Assembly: GCF_029873635.1 (NCBI RefSeq)
Contig: NC_080422.1
Span: 3,018,001-3,082,000, forward strand
Reading direction: 5' to 3'
Length of the DNA: 64,000 nucleotides
Source of the DNA: Malania oleifera
Lineage: Eukaryota > Streptophyta > Magnoliopsida > Santalales > Ximeniaceae
Below, one piece after another: positions 44,940-57,941 of this stretch; position 1 is the stretch's first letter; every line of letters begins with the position of its first letter. The translations under genes and the position numbers were made by a program. The notes beneath the pieces are model-generated. The model had not been told where the DNA came from. It worked only from the letters and a program-made list of their open reading frames with translations, and ran no database searches.

Positions 44940-46490
44940 ATGGACCCTGGTAGCAGTAGTGCCCACGCCAGTGGGAGTGAGGGTGTTGGACCCTCAGGCA
45001 CTACGAGTAGTGATTCAGATGTCGTCTTACGCAGCGTGGCACAGTAGGTTATGGTAGAAATTGCCAAGAGTTCGAGGGAACAGGGTGGTCCATCGGAAGG
45101 CCACGGTAGCTCGATAGAAAAGTTCATAAAGATGAATCCTTCGGCTTTCTCAGGAGGAATAGATCCTGTAATCACTGAAAACTTGGTGCAGGAGATAGAG
45201 AAAATATTTGCAGTGCTGCAGTGTTCAGAGGAGCAGAGCGTACTGTTTGCCACCAATAGACTGGCTGGGGAGGCTAAGAGATAGTGGTCGGCAGTGAGAC
45301 TTTTAGAGCAGCAGAGGACAGTACCTGTGGAGATGACGTGGGAGTAGTTTAAATAAATATTCTTCGACGGGTATTTTCCAACCTCATCTAGGGAGGTTAA
45401 GATTGAGGAGTTCTTGAATCTGAAGTAGGGACAGCTTTCAGTGCAATAGTATGTGGCGAGGTTCATCGAGCTATCTCCCTTCGCGCCGTACATTACTCCA
45501 GATGAGGTAAAGAAGGTACGACAGTTTGAAAGAGGCCTGAGGAGAGAAATATACAGGCAGGTATCGATACTGAAGTTGCAGGACTTTGTCGAGTTGGTTG
45601 ACCGAGCCACTATCGCAGAAATTGGTGATCGGATGGAGGCTGAGGAGTAGAGACAGAAAAAGAGATCCAAACCTTCTAGTTCCCAGCAAGGGGTTGGACG
45701 TGGTTCGTGCAAGAGGAGTGACTACTATAGAGATCAGAGGCAGGAGACTGGGAATCGCAGTTTTCAGGGTGTATAGCCACCTCCAATTTGCCCGACTTGT
45801 GGGAAGAGGCACCTAGGGGAGTGTCATGCCGGCCAAGGTGTTCGCCATCAATGTAGGGAGCCAGGGCATGTTATGAGGGATTGCAAGGCTCATATTGGTG
45901 CTGCTCCTGCTCCTAGACCTACTCGAGGAGGCTACCAGGTGCCACATGGAGGCCAGTAGAGGAATATGACCCCAGCCAGGGTTTTCACTTTGATGTCGGG
46001 TGATGCTAAGGCAGCCGGCGACGTGGTGACAAGTACGGTTAATATGTTTTCATTTAAAGTTATTGCACTTTTTGATTCTGGTGCCCCACATTCGTTTGTG
46101 TCCTTGGGATGTGTTAAATTGTGTGGGATTGAAACACGATCACTAGATGTCGAGTTATTAGTGGCTACACCGACCGGGTCAGCAGTGAGATGTAGTAGGA
46201 TGCTTCATGGTTGTCCAGTTGATGTTCAGGGGAGAATTCTCTCTGCTAATTTGGTGGTGTTAGATATGCATGGATTTGGTATCATCTTCAACATAGATTG
46301 GCTAGTAGCTAATTCTGCTATTATAGACTATCGTGCAAAGGAAGTGATATTCAAACCTCCAGGAAAACTGGGATTCGTGGTCACAAGTGCAATCTCTACC
46401 TCAGATGGTCTCAGCAATTCAGGCAAGGAGGCTACTCCAGAACGGCTGTCTGGGATTCGTGGCTTTTGTGAAGGAAATGTCATAAAATGA
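44940..46490 (+). pseudogene. gag and protease of gypsy #3
   Basis: ATG at 44940 opens M-D-P-G-S-S-S. Gag (NLVQEIEKIFAVLQCSEEQS, LTAGEAKR-like, RQFERGLRREIYRQV) carries about seven in-frame stops, most at CAG or CAA positions of element #1. A zinc-knuckle region (CPTCGKRHLGEC, HQCREPGHVMRDC) and a protease with FDSGAPHSFVS follow. A frameshift lies near 46365. It resembles element #1 throughout. Confidence 0.85.
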
Positions 46491-49260
46491 ATTGAAGCTT
46501 ATCAATATGCATGTGGTAAAAGAATTTGCAGATGTGTTCCTAGATGAATTACCAGGTTTGCCGCCTGATCGTGAGGTAGATTTTTCTATTGATCTACTTC
46601 TAGGTACAGCACCAATCTTTAAAGCACCGTACCGAATGGCGCCAGCAAAGTTGACAGAACTGAAAGATTAGTTGCAAGATTTGCTTGATAAGGGCTTCAT
46701 ACGACCTAGTGTATCTCCGTGGGGAGCTCCAGTGCTGTTTGTTAAAAAGAATGATGGGTCTATGAGGATGTATGTAGATTATAAGGAGATTAATAAAGTG
46801 ACAATTAAGAACAAGTATCCTCTACCCCGTATAGATGACTTATTTGACCAGCTCCAGGGTACACGGGTATATTCTAAGATCGATCTAAGATCAGGCTACC
46901 ATCAGGTAAAGGTGAGAGTAGAAGATGTATTGAAGACGGCTTTCAGGACGAGATATGGGCATTATGAGTTTCTGGTTATGCCATTTAGTATGATGAATGC
47001 TCGTGCGATATTTATGGATTTGATGAATAAGATTTTTCATCCATATTTAGATCAGTTTGTGGTTGTTTTTATTGATGATGTACTGGTCTATTCGAGGATC
47101 TTTGAGGAGCATGAGATACATTTGAGACAAGTTTTACAGATGCTTAGGGAGAAGAAGTTGTATGCAAAATTCAGTAAATGTGAATTCTGGATCGAGAAAA
47201 TTGTGTTTTTGGGGCATTTATCTCAGGAGACGAAATTTCTGTAGATCCCATTAAGATTGAGGTGGTAGTGAATTGGGCTAGACCGAGGAACATATAGGAG
47301 ATCAGGAATTTCTTGGGGTTATCCGGATATTACCGTCGTTTCGTTGAGGGGTTCTCAGCGTTATCAGGGCCTCTAACATGACTAACTAGGAAGAATGCCA
47401 GATTTGAATGGGACGATAGCTGTTAGCAGAGTTTTCAGAAACTGAAGCAGAAGTTAGTCACAGCGCCTGTATTGATCATTCCGTCTGGGGGTGAGGGTTA
47501 TACTATCTACAGTGATGCATCCTTGAAGGGACTTGGTTGTGTGCTGATGCAGCATGGCAAGGTAGTGGCATATGCGTCTAGACAATTGAAAGAATATGAA
47601 AAGAACTACCTTACCCATGATCTTGAATTGGCTGCAGTGGTACACGCATTGAAAATTTGGAGGCATTACCTATACAGCGAGCAGTGCGAGATTTTCTCTG
47701 ACCACAAGAACTTAAAGTATTTCTTCACCCAGAAGGAGTTGAACATGAGACAAAGAAGGTGGTTAGAGTTAATTAAAGATTTTGATTGTACCATCACTTA
47801 CCACCCCGGGAAAGCAAACATGGTAGCTGATGCACTGAGCAGGAAGTCTGGGGAATCAGCGTTGGCAGCTATGGAGATCCAGCGTCCGATCATAATGGAT
47901 CTAGAGAGACTCGGCATTTAATTGATTGAAAGTAATACTCCAGTATGTATCACCAGCCTAGTAGTGCAGCCTACGCTGCAGGAAAGAGTTAAAGCCGCCC
48001 AGAAAGAAGATCCAGAATTGGTAAAGGTAATGGACAGAGTGCAGAGTGGTCAGGGAGAGGAATTCTACATTTTAGATGACGGAGCTTTGCGGTTCCGTTC
48101 TAGACTGTGTGTTCCTATTGATGCTGACATTAGGAAGACTATTTTGGAGGAGGCTCACAAATCTTTGTATACTGTTCATCCCGGGAGTACGAAAAATGTA
48201 CAGGGATCTGCAAGAGTTTTACTGGTGGAGTGGTATGAAGAGGGAAATTACCGAGTATGTAGCCTAGTGTTTGACGTGCCAGCAGGTAAAAGCTGAGCAC
48301 CAGAGGCTAACAGGCCAGTTGCAGCCGCTATTTATCTTAGAGTGGAAGTGGGATCATATATCCATGGACTTCATTTCAGGGCTGCCGTCGACATCACATG
48401 GCTAGAATGCGAGTTGGGTGATAGTAGATTGGTTGACTAAGACCGCCCATTTCCTCCCTATCAAGATCAGCTATTCCCTCAATCGTTTAGCGGAGATTTA
48501 CATTCAAGAGATGGTTCGTTCTCATGGGGTGCCTGTATCTATTGTGTCAAATCGAGACCCGCGATTCACGTCATGATTTTGGAGGAGCTTGTAGGAAGCT
48601 CTGGGGTCTCAGCTATCGTTTAGCACGGCATTCCATCCTCAGTCGGATGACAGACTGAGAGGACGATACAAATACTAGAAGATATGCTCCGAGTATGTGT
48701 TTTAGATTTTGGGGATAGTTGGACTCAATTTATGCCACTGGTGGAGTTCGCGTATAATAACAGTTATCAAACCAGTATTGGCATGGCACCGTTTGAGGTT
48801 TTGTACGGTAGGAGATGTCGATCTCCTTTGTATTGGGATGAGATGGGTGAGTGGCGAGTTGTGGGTCCAGAGATGGTGTAGCAGGCTTATGACAAGGTTC
48901 GGCTTATCAGGGAAAGAATCAGTGTAGCTCAGAGCTGACAGAAAAGTTATACCAATAATCGCCGCAGGAATTTGGAATTCGACGTTGGGGATTATGTGTT
49001 TTTGAAGATAGCTCTATTAAAAGGAGTGATGAGATTCGGAAAGAAGGGTAAACTTAGCCCTAATTTCATCGGTCCATTTGAGATTTTAGAGAAAGTGGGG
49101 CCAATGACCTACAGGCTAGCTTTGCCACCTACGTTATCCAGGATGCACAACATATTCCACGTATCTATGTTGAGAAAATACGTCCCAGATCCTTCTCATA
49201 TTATCAGCTATGGTGAGTTAAAGCTCAGTGATTCGCTAGTATATGAGGAGTTACCAGTTC
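46491..49260 (+). pseudogene. RT, RNase H and integrase of gypsy #3
   Basis: [42 protein letters not shown] and [12 protein letters not shown] (catalytic box intact). Frameshift at ~47220. RNase [35 protein letters not shown]. Integrase: [12 protein letters not shown] (frameshift), [14 protein letters not shown]. Core: MDFISGLPS and VSNRDPRF, where the catalytic D of VSDRDPRF is N. C-terminal: NRRRNLEFDVGDYVFLKIA, MLRKYVPDPSHII. It ends at EELPV where the solo LTR enters, and the tail is at 53479-53638. Confidence 0.9.
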
Positions 49261-49743
49261 TGTAACGACCTGTTTAATTTTCATGTTTTTTTTTTTATAA
49301 CATAACATTTAAAATGCTCTAATACCAAATTGAATCCTCAACCTAAGCAGTAAGAAGCAGAAATTATATAAACATAACCATAAATCATTATATACAATAC
49401 CAGAGTTCTAAAATGTTTCCCAAAATATACAAATATAATTATATCCCCAAAATACCCTTAACTAGCTAGGGCTATACAAAAATACTCTCACAATACTCAC
49501 TTTACTGTCAGGGCAGTACTAAAGCCCCTCTATCTACGAGCCTGGTCTGCTCGCCTACCTGGATCACCTAAAAAATAGTTCAACACTAGGACGAGCCAAC
49601 GCTTAGTAAGATGAAATATGCTATTACTAGTGTGTGGCAAATGAGTACAATACCATGAAAACATGTTTCTGTATAAACGCATATAGCTGAATCTGAAAAT
49701 ACAGTACAAGTAATAAAACCACCACCATTTCCGAGTTGCTTAA

Positions 49744-51946
49744 TGTAACGACCCGAACAAATAATGGTATTTAAATAATAAAAGAAAGGGAAATGAAAAC
49801 TGGAAACAAAAGGAGGCAGTCGACGACATTGCATTTTGGAAGGTATAATTTCAAGGAATCTTTCAGCTCCTCGCCGACGAATATAGGGGACTCGTCGACG
49901 AGGGTATAATAAGAGCTCATCAACGAGGCTGGGATTCGTCGATGAGAAAATACCGAGAGAGGTTTTTTAGAAGCCTGAAATTCGTTGACGAGGGTTGAAG
50001 TTCGTCGACGAATTTTCTATAGGACTCGTCGACGAGGTGACGTGGCTCGTTGATGAATCTCGCAATATAAATAGGGTTAAACATGATTTTTAGTTCATTT
50101 TGCTACGCCGAATCCCTCTCTCTCTCCCCATACGGTTTCTCCTCCTTCTCTCTTCGATTTCGGGCTGGATTTTAGCCGATTCGACGATCTAAAGCCACCC
50201 TGACACTCCTAGGAAAGTTCTCTGTAAGTCTACCGGAGCGGATCGTCGGTGGGGCTGAGTTGGAAACCATCCCAAATCCAGGATAAGGGTTTCTACTCAG
50301 TATTTGGTTAATTGATAGTTGTAGAAAGTGCTATACGCCTAGAAATACTGAACTTTAGTTCTGGAGAATGTTGTTTCCAGGGTGTTGAGTTGGGAACCCT
50401 GCGGGTGCAGGACAGATTTTCTTAGGGGCTTTTTAGAAATCAGGTAAGGGGATAAACTAGGCTAGTTCTTTCTAAGAAAATGAATTTATATATGTAGCAT
50501 TTGATTACAGGAAAGTAAATATGTTCATATATATAATTTATATTTGAGAAAACCCTGTTGAAAGTGATGATATGTTAAATATACGAATAACCTATTTAGT
50601 GTGGCATGAGTAGAAATTAATATGAAATACTGTTTCTGGGAATGTGTTAATGATATGAATTTTTATAATGGAAAACTAGCGTACAGGCCGAGATTTTTAT
50701 ATATTTTGCTGGCGTACGGGCCGTGCTATGTGTATGATTTGCCAGCATACGGGCTGAGCTATGGATATATTTTGTCGGCGTATGGGTCGTGTTGTGGATG
50801 TGATTTTCCAGTATACGGGCTGTGCTATGATATGATTTGCCGGCATACTGGCCGAGCTATGGATGTGATTTGCAGCGTACGGGTTGTGCTATGATTTACC
50901 GGCGTACGGGTTAAGTTATGATAAAATGTGTAATACCGACGTACGGGCTAATGATTTTCATGATATACGTATGTATGCAAAATGATATGATTGATTTGAA
51001 AACTAATGATATGAAATATTCATGTATCACAGTTTCAGTATATGTTATATGATATTAGAACCTGGTCGGCTTGGTCTAGGCTAGCACTTGCACGATACCG
51101 TTGCTATGTGTCCATGGTCATCATGATCATGATACTTTTGTTAACGTCGCTGTACGGAGTGGTGTGAGATTGTATGGTTGATGTGGTTTTTAAGAAGTGC
51201 GTGAGTGCCCTTGGTGTATGGACCAGGTCTGGCAGACCCATCAGACTTACAGACTGTACTTTTGACTTGGCAGTGGTCAGCCAACCATTATCAGGTCCTG
51301 CCTTCGGGCCATACAACCCAGTCATGTGGGGGCAATACATGACAACAGCCAGCTAACCTGCCAAGAATATTTTTGTATTATTATTATATGAGATGAAATA
51401 TGTTTATGAAAATGCAGTATGTTCTGTCATGTTTTGATGATATATATGTTTTCCCAGATTTGACAAATAGTTACTGAATATGTTTTGTGTGATATATGTA
51501 TAACACGGAATACTCATGTTGTCACACACTGGTATTAGTTTATTTCCCTTATTGAGAGGTATCTCGCCCCAAATTTCATAAATATTTCAAGAGCCCCTGA
51601 CAGGAGAGCGGGTAAAGCCCTGCTGATCTAGTACGGTAGATCTGCCCTTCCAGAAGGGTAAGTATTTTGATAGGGTCGGATGTATTTTGTGGAAATGGCC
51701 CTAAGACATCTTTTTGGGTTGAGTGTTATGTATATATGTATACAGTGATTTTAGTTACTCTGGTATTGTGATGTATGGTATAATGAGATGTATATGATTA
51801 TTTGTTTCCTATTGCTTAGGCTTCCGTTATGTGTTCTGATGTATCCCTAGTACCCATGGGTCTAGGTGGATTATGATCTGCTGAGTTAGGATTTGTGATA
51901 TTGATTTTATTATAAAAAAAAAATGGAAAAGAAGCAGGTCGTCACA
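49744..51946 (+). mobile_element. Solo LTR, family A
   Basis: tgtaacgacccg ... caggtcgtcaca, 2203 bp, perfect TSD cttaa (49739-49743; 51947-51951). Palindrome array 49822-50060; TATAAATAG near 50067; D1 mutated (gataag at 50282); A1 AG ending 50380; D2 GT 50444; minisatellite 50680-50950; A2 AG ending 51591; D3 GT 51658. Confidence 0.9.
50680..50950. repeat. Minisatellite of family A (opposite strand)
   Basis: About eight units of ggcgtacgggccgtgctatg, the complement of the arrays at 5480 and 12845. Confidence 0.8.
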
Positions 51947-53043
51947 CTTAACATATCAGTATTTTAGGTTACTACTCAAAATACTTCTAATGTACATAAG
52001 TATATTTTCTCTCTCTGTAAATCTATATATACGTAATAGTAACTGAAAACATTTCCCTGTGGATAACTGTGTGTCATGATTTAATCCCTCATGACAGGAT
52101 TGTGCAGCCCGTAGGTGGGATCTACACTGGCTGGCTGACCAGGGTAAATCACTATACTCCCTCAGTTAGATCGGCCACTCCTCAACCCATATCTGATGGG
52201 GAGTCTGTCCACGTCAAGGCCCGATCGACCTACTACCACGTATTATCTAAATAGGTGGTTGCACTCATAATTGAAATATCTGTAGCTACAGTACCGTGCT
52301 CTGTAACTGTATGGTCCAACAGGATCTGATATTATATAATATATCTATATATACGACTATCTTATTTACCATGATTCTGAAATAGTTGTATTAACCATGA
52401 CAATGAAATAATCAGTAATGAACTGTAATTGTATCATTTGTATCTCTAAACTGAACGATAATATGTACGTCATGGTACTGAGAACTGTATAATCATAATA
52501 CTGAAAACTATATAATCATGGTACTGAAATTCATATAATTATGATATTGAAAACTGTAAAACATACTTTCGTACTATTTTCATATTCTCAAGCCACACAA
52601 TACTTTAATACATAATATTCATAATTTAATAAACTGTATAATGTTCTGCTGTGTAAAATAAACTGGTAAAAATATACGTTTCGTACTAAAAATTAATTTA
52701 AAATTACCTAGCATAGCATATTTCCCTTACCTGACTATTGGAAAGCCCCTATGGTATACTAGCCTTAACACCCGCAGGACTTCCTACACAACACCCTGAA
52801 AACAATATTTGTCAGAACAAAATATCAGTATTTCTTTGTCTACATCATTTCCTATAACTGTCAGAAGGCCAAAAATTAACTAAAAGGTCTTACCCTAAAT
52901 TTGAGATGAATTCCAACTTCATTTCACCAACAATCCGTTCCGGCAGACTTGTAGAGAACTTTTCCAGGAGCATCGTGGTGGTCTTAGATCGTCGATCCGG
53001 CAACTGACGGGGCCGAAATCGAAGAAAGAAGGAGGAGGAGCCG

Positions 53044-53047
<4 letters not shown>

Positions 53048-53096
<49 letters not shown>
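53048..53096. repeat. (GA)n microsatellite in LTR leader
   Basis: About 24 GA dinucleotides without interruption; CT on the LTR sense strand. Confidence 0.95.
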
Positions 53097-53099
<3 letters not shown>

Positions 53100-53144
53100 T
53101 TTGACTGAAATTTTGCGTAAAAATCCGAGTTAAACACTATTTAT

Positions 53145-53395
53145 ACTGCGGCCTTCGTCGATGAGCCACGTCATCTCATTGACGAGTCTTTCAGTAATCT
53201 CGTCAATGAACCTTATTTCTTCATTGACGAAATTCAGATTGGCCTAAAACCCCTCTCGGTATTTTCTCGTCGACGAAGCTCGTCCTCGTCGACGAGGTCT
53301 TGTTGCACCTTCGTCGACGAATCCCTATATTCATCGATGAGGCTTGGAAATTCTTGAAATTATTATTATTATCTCCAAAGTGCGATGTCGTCGAC
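53145..53395. repeat. TCGTCGACGA palindrome array
   Basis: About nine copies, including tcgtcgacgaag at 53268, ctcgtcgacgag at 53286 and ttcgtcgacgaa at 53309. Confidence 0.85.
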
Positions 53396-53478
53396 GAAGT
53401 CTACTGCCTCCTTTTGTTCATATTTCCATTTTCCTCCCTCCTTATTATTAAAATACTATTATTCTTCGGGTCACTACA

Positions 53479-53638
53479 AGTGCAGATTCTGGACAGAAAG
53501 GAACAGGAACTACGTAGTAAGAAAATTCTTCTGGTAAAAGTTCTATGGAGGAATCACACAATAGAAGAGGCTTCTTGGGAGCTCGAAGAACAGATCAGAC
53601 AAAAGTATCCACAATTGTTCCAAGAAGTTCATATGTAA
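53479..53638 (+). pseudogene. Chromodomain-like C-terminus of gypsy #3 pol
   Basis: Resumes the frame cut at 49260: VQILDRKEQELRSKK, then ILLVKVLWRNHTIEEASWEL and EEQIRQKYPQLFQEVHM, then a stop. This is the chromodomain region of Tekay-like pol. This piece is intact. Confidence 0.85.
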
Positions 53639-53880
53639 ATAAGAAATGTGAGTAAATATGTAATATTTCTTTTGCAAGTACATGTCATGTTTTAGGTAGT
53701 ATGAGGCATTCTAGTTTTGGAGGAAATTTTCTTTTGGTATATGTAATCTCCCAAGACTTGAGATATAACCATGGTATTCCTACACCATAAGTGAGGGTAA
53801 GTAATAAAATAAGTAGACCGTTTTGCCTACTAAGGGATGATAAATTATGTAAATAGTAAATTTCGAGGACGAAATTTTAT

Positions 53881-53893
53881 AAGGAGGGGAGGA
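53881..53893 (+). promoter_or_regulatory. Polypurine tract of gypsy #3
   Basis: aaggaggggagga directly before the 3' LTR start TGTGACAACC, preceded by cgaggacgaaattttat as in element #1. Confidence 0.9.
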
Positions 53894-55611
53894 TGTGACA
53901 ACCTGAATAAAAATGATATTTAGAATAATAAAGAGAAAGGAGAACTATCAGAGGCCTCGTCAACGAACACAGGGGATTCATCGATGAGGGCAAAAGAAGG
54001 CCTCGTCGATGAAGCCCAATTTCGTCGACGAGGAAATACTGAGAGAGGTTTTTGAGCCGACTAAATTTCGTCGACAAGGAGTGGGTTTCGTCGACAAAAT
54101 TATTGAAGAACTCGTCGACGAGATAACGTGGCTCGTCGACGAACTTAGTCTTATAAATACTAAAACTCCGGATTTTAACTTCACAATTAAGCAAACACTC
54201 ACCCTCTCTCTCTCCCTTCGGCTCCCTCTCCTTCTTTCTTCGATTTTAGGCCAAATTTACGCCAAATCAACAATCTGAAGCCACCACGATACTCCTGGGG
54301 AAGTTCTCTCCAAATCTGTAGAAACGGATTGTTGGTGAAAGCAAGTTGGAAATCATCCCTGAGTTGAGGTAAGGTTTTGTAAGTCAAATTTGGTCTTGCA
54401 GTTGTTATAAGAAATGATATACACGTGAAAATAATGAAGTTTAATACTAAGAGTTTTCATTTTCAGGGTATTGATTAGGAAATCCTATGGATGTGAGACC
54501 AGAGTTTATAGGGGTTTTTCTCAGTAGCCAGGTAAGGGAATAAACTAAAACAATTATTTTCCACACAAATTACTATTATTTACGAGTAAATTGATTTCCT
54601 GAAAAATATGTACGATATTTGAATATTATGGAATAAATACACGTTTGGGAAAATACTGCTATTATGTTGAAACGTGTATATATGTATGAGATGCCAGAAA
54701 TCATGATTTTTAGAATACAATGTATGGTTTTATACAGCAAATGTGCGGCATGAATATTATTTTACGTGGAGAAATATTATGATATGATGTTGATATGAAT
54801 GTAGTATGGTTTGAGAAATTATGAAAGTATACAGTACATTATGATACTGACAAATACATGATAAAATGATTATTTTCAGAATGAAGTATTTATGAATGAT
54901 TTCTGCTCGAGGCCGTATTTATGTATGATTTCGGCGCGAGGCCGTATTTATGAAATGTTTGGCGCAAGGCCGTATTTATGAAATTATGAAAGATGTTATA
55001 TTGTCTTGTACTATAAGTTATCAGAACCCATATGTTAGTTTAGTTCAGTTCAGGAGCACGGTACCGTAGCTATATATAGATCATATATCTATGTTCAGAT
55101 TAGTGCTAACCATCCCACGAGGGGGTGGGAGATGGATAGTCGATGTGGCTTTCAGTAGAGTGTGGACGTCCACCTGGCAGTCTGGACCAGGGTGTGGCGG
55201 GCACATTGTACTTATAGATATTTTTGACTCAGCAGTAGTCGGCCAGCCATTGTCGGGTCCCGCCTTCGGCCTGCACAACCCGTCATGGGGGGTAATACAT
55301 GACATCAGTTAGTTATTCATCCTGGGTATGTTTTCAGTACTATCAGTTATAACAGATGTTTTATAAACAATATGATTTATTAGCAAATATGAAAGCATAT
55401 GATGATTCAGTATATTATGATGAATGTTTAAAGATATATGAAATGTACTATATATCTATATTATCATTAAATATTTATGTTGCCACACAGCTGTATTTAG
55501 TTTATTTTTCCTTACTGAGAAGTGTCTCACCCCCGAATATTAAATGACTTTTTAGGAGACCCTGAGAGACCGGTGGGTCGTGGCCGCCATTGAGCTTAGT
55601 AAGATACCCCA

Positions 55612-57666
55612 TGTAACGACCTGCTTAATTAATTGATTTCTTTTTTCTTTTTTTTTTAATAGCAATTAACATCCTCTGAAACCATTGTGTTAACCTAAGC
55701 AGTGAGAAGCAGAATCATATAAACATAACCTAAACCATTACATTCAATACCAGAGTTCTGAAATGTTTTGCAATATATACAACATAACTGTATTCCCAAA
55801 AATGCCCTCAACTAGCTAGGGCTACACAAAATCGTTCCCAAAAATGATACTCACTCTCTATCAGGGCCCTACTGAAGCCCTTCTATTTGCGAGCCTGATC
55901 TGCTCGCCTACCTGGATCACCTGAAAAATATATCAACACTGGGATGAGCCAACGCTCAGTAAGAGAAAATATGCTATTACTAGTGTGTGGCGAATGAGCT
56001 ACTATATATATCATGAAATTTGTTTCATATAAACATGAATAACTGAGTACAAAAGTACAATACAATTAATAAAACACACCACCCCTTTTTCCCTACTGCT
56101 TAACATATCAGTATTATGGTTATAATTCAAAATACTTCTAGTGTATATAGTACGATCCCTGTTTCTGTAAATCAATACGTAAGTAATAGTAACTGAAACT
56201 GTTCCCTGTGGCTATCTGTGTCATGACATGCCCTTCATGACGAAGTTGTGCGGCCCGTAGGCTGGATTTACCCTGGCTGGCCAACCAGGAATAAATCACT
56301 GAACTCCGTCAGTCGACCTGCCCACCTCAACCCATATCTGGATGGGGAGCCTAACCTCTTCAAGGGCCTAGGTGGTCGACCGTACCATGTATATCTGAAT
56401 AGGTGGTTGCACTCATAAAGTAACATAGTATCTGTAGCTACGGTACCGTGCTTTGTAGCTGCAAGTCCAACAAGGTCTAATATCATATAATATATTTCTA
56501 TACATATCTATATGTTTTACCATGATTCTGAAGTAATCATAATAACCATGATGTTATATAACGTATTGAGATCTGAATAATCATAACATGGAACTGCATA
56601 TTCGTAATGCTGGAATTCATATAATCATGGTACTAAAGTTCACGTAATCATAATACTTAAATCCGTAAAATCATGGTACTGAAATTTATAAAAATCATGA
56701 TACTGAAGTTCGTATAGCCATAATACTGAAATTCATAAAATCATGAAACTAGATTTATAAAACATATCCCCCTACCACATATACGTTTCACAAGCCACAC
56801 CATACTAAAATATATAATTTTCGTAAATAAATAAACTGTATAATGTTTAGAAATTTCCTAGCATAGCATATTTCCTTTACCTTAACTCTAAAAAGCCCCT
56901 ACTGCACTCTAGCCCGATACCCGCAGGGTCTCCTATACAACACCCTCAAAATGATATTTTCCAGAACTAAACATCAGTATTTTTCTGCCTATATCATTTC
57001 CTACAACTACCACAAGGCCAAAAGGAGATTAAAAGGCCTTACCCTGAATTTGGGATGATTTCCAACCCTGATTTCCCAACGATCCGCTCCGGTAGATGCG
57101 TGGAGAACTCCGCCATGAGCGTCGTGGTAGCTTCGGATCATTGATCCGGTGACTGGTGGGGCCGAAAATGAAGAGAGAAGGGAGAGGGAGTCATAGGAGA
57201 GAGAGAGAGAGCGGCGAGCGAAATGAATAAAATCCCGTCTTTCCACCTTATATACTGCAAGATTCGTCGACGAGTTTTTCATAAAATTTGTCGATGAAGC
57301 CCTGCATTCGTTGACGAAATTCAGGCTGCCTCGGACCCCTCTCGGTACTTTCTCGTCAACGAAGCCTTGTGTTCGTCGACAAAATTATGAAGACCTTCGT
57401 CAACGAAACCCTGTGTTCGTCGACAAAATTATGAAGACCTTCGTCGATGAAACCCTGTGTTCATCGACGAAATTATGAAGACATTCGTCGACGAAACCCT
57501 GTGTTCGTCGACGAAGCCTGGAAAAATTCTGAAATTATGATTATTTAATATTTTCTCCAAATTGCAATGTCGTCGACGAATGCTCCGTGTATGGCCTCCT
57601 TCTGTTTCTGTATCTATTTTCTCTCCCTCTAATTATTAAAATGCTATTATTCTTCGGGTCATTACA
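55612..57666 (-). mobile_element. Solo LTR, family C
   Basis: tgtaacgacctg ... gggtcattaca (2055 bp) with perfect TSD cccca (55607-55611; 57667-57671). Minus sense: palindrome array 57255-57585, leader block 57070-57140, D1 CAGG|GTAAGG near 57040, D2 GTAAAG near 56880, A2 TTTTTCAG near 55925. Direct repeats of ataatcatggtactgaa type at 56530-56760. Confidence 0.9.
57255..57585. repeat. Palindrome array with a 44-bp higher-order repeat
   Basis: TTCGTCGACGAA-type palindromes. From about 57360 to 57530 a 44-bp unit holding two palindromes (accctgtgttcgtcgac plus aaaattatgaagaccttcgtc) is repeated about four times. Confidence 0.85.
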
Positions 57667-57941
57667 CCCCACTAGGAGGGTAAGCCTTGTATTAGGATCA
57701 GTAGATTTTTGTGGTATGATCCTAGGGTTATTTTGATATTTTTTAGGTTGTATATAACTACAGTATTTTGATGACGTAGTAAACTCTAGTATTATGTAAT
57801 TAATGGTTGATGGATGTAATTTTATACTTACTGCTGCTTAGGTTTCCGCTGTTTATGTTAGACTATCCCCGCTACCCATGGGTTCGGGTTGAAGTTATTA
57901 TATTTATGTTTATTATGTGAATAGTTAAGGGGGTCGTTACA

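Larger units (their letters stand above)
49261..53478 (-). mobile_element. Solo LTR, family C, with nested family A solo LTR
   Basis: tgtaacgacctg ... gggtcactaca (plus view), flanked by agttc (49256-49260) and agtgc (53479-53483), one mismatch. Without the insert (49744-51946 plus TSD) it is about 2.01 kb. Minus sense: palindrome array 53145-53395, (GA)n 53048-53096, leader block 52925-52990. Direct words of atcatggtactgaaattcat type at 52460-52560. Confidence 0.85.
42329..57941 (+). mobile_element. Tekay-like Ty3/gypsy element #3 (plus strand)
   Basis: Two LTRs (42329-44402; 53894-57941 with a nested solo LTR), two PBS-like sites, gag-pol, polypurine tract and 5-bp TSD. Interrupted in the integrase/chromodomain junction by solo LTRs (49261-53478). 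The only element here with both LTRs, both internal ends and both TSD copies in view. Confidence 0.95.
53894..57941 (+). mobile_element. 3' LTR of gypsy #3, with nested solo LTR
   Basis: tgtgacaacctg ... gggtcgttaca. Very similar to 42329-44402 by eye. Interrupted by a solo LTR at 55612-57666 (TSD cccca). D1 GT 54369, A1 AG 54466, D2 GT 54532, A2 AG 55555. Palindrome array 53945-54150. Confidence 0.9.

Noticed and set aside
44924..45712. 262-codon minus-strand frame opposite gag of gypsy #3
   Set aside because: Antisense shadow; the plus strand carries recognisable gag motifs.
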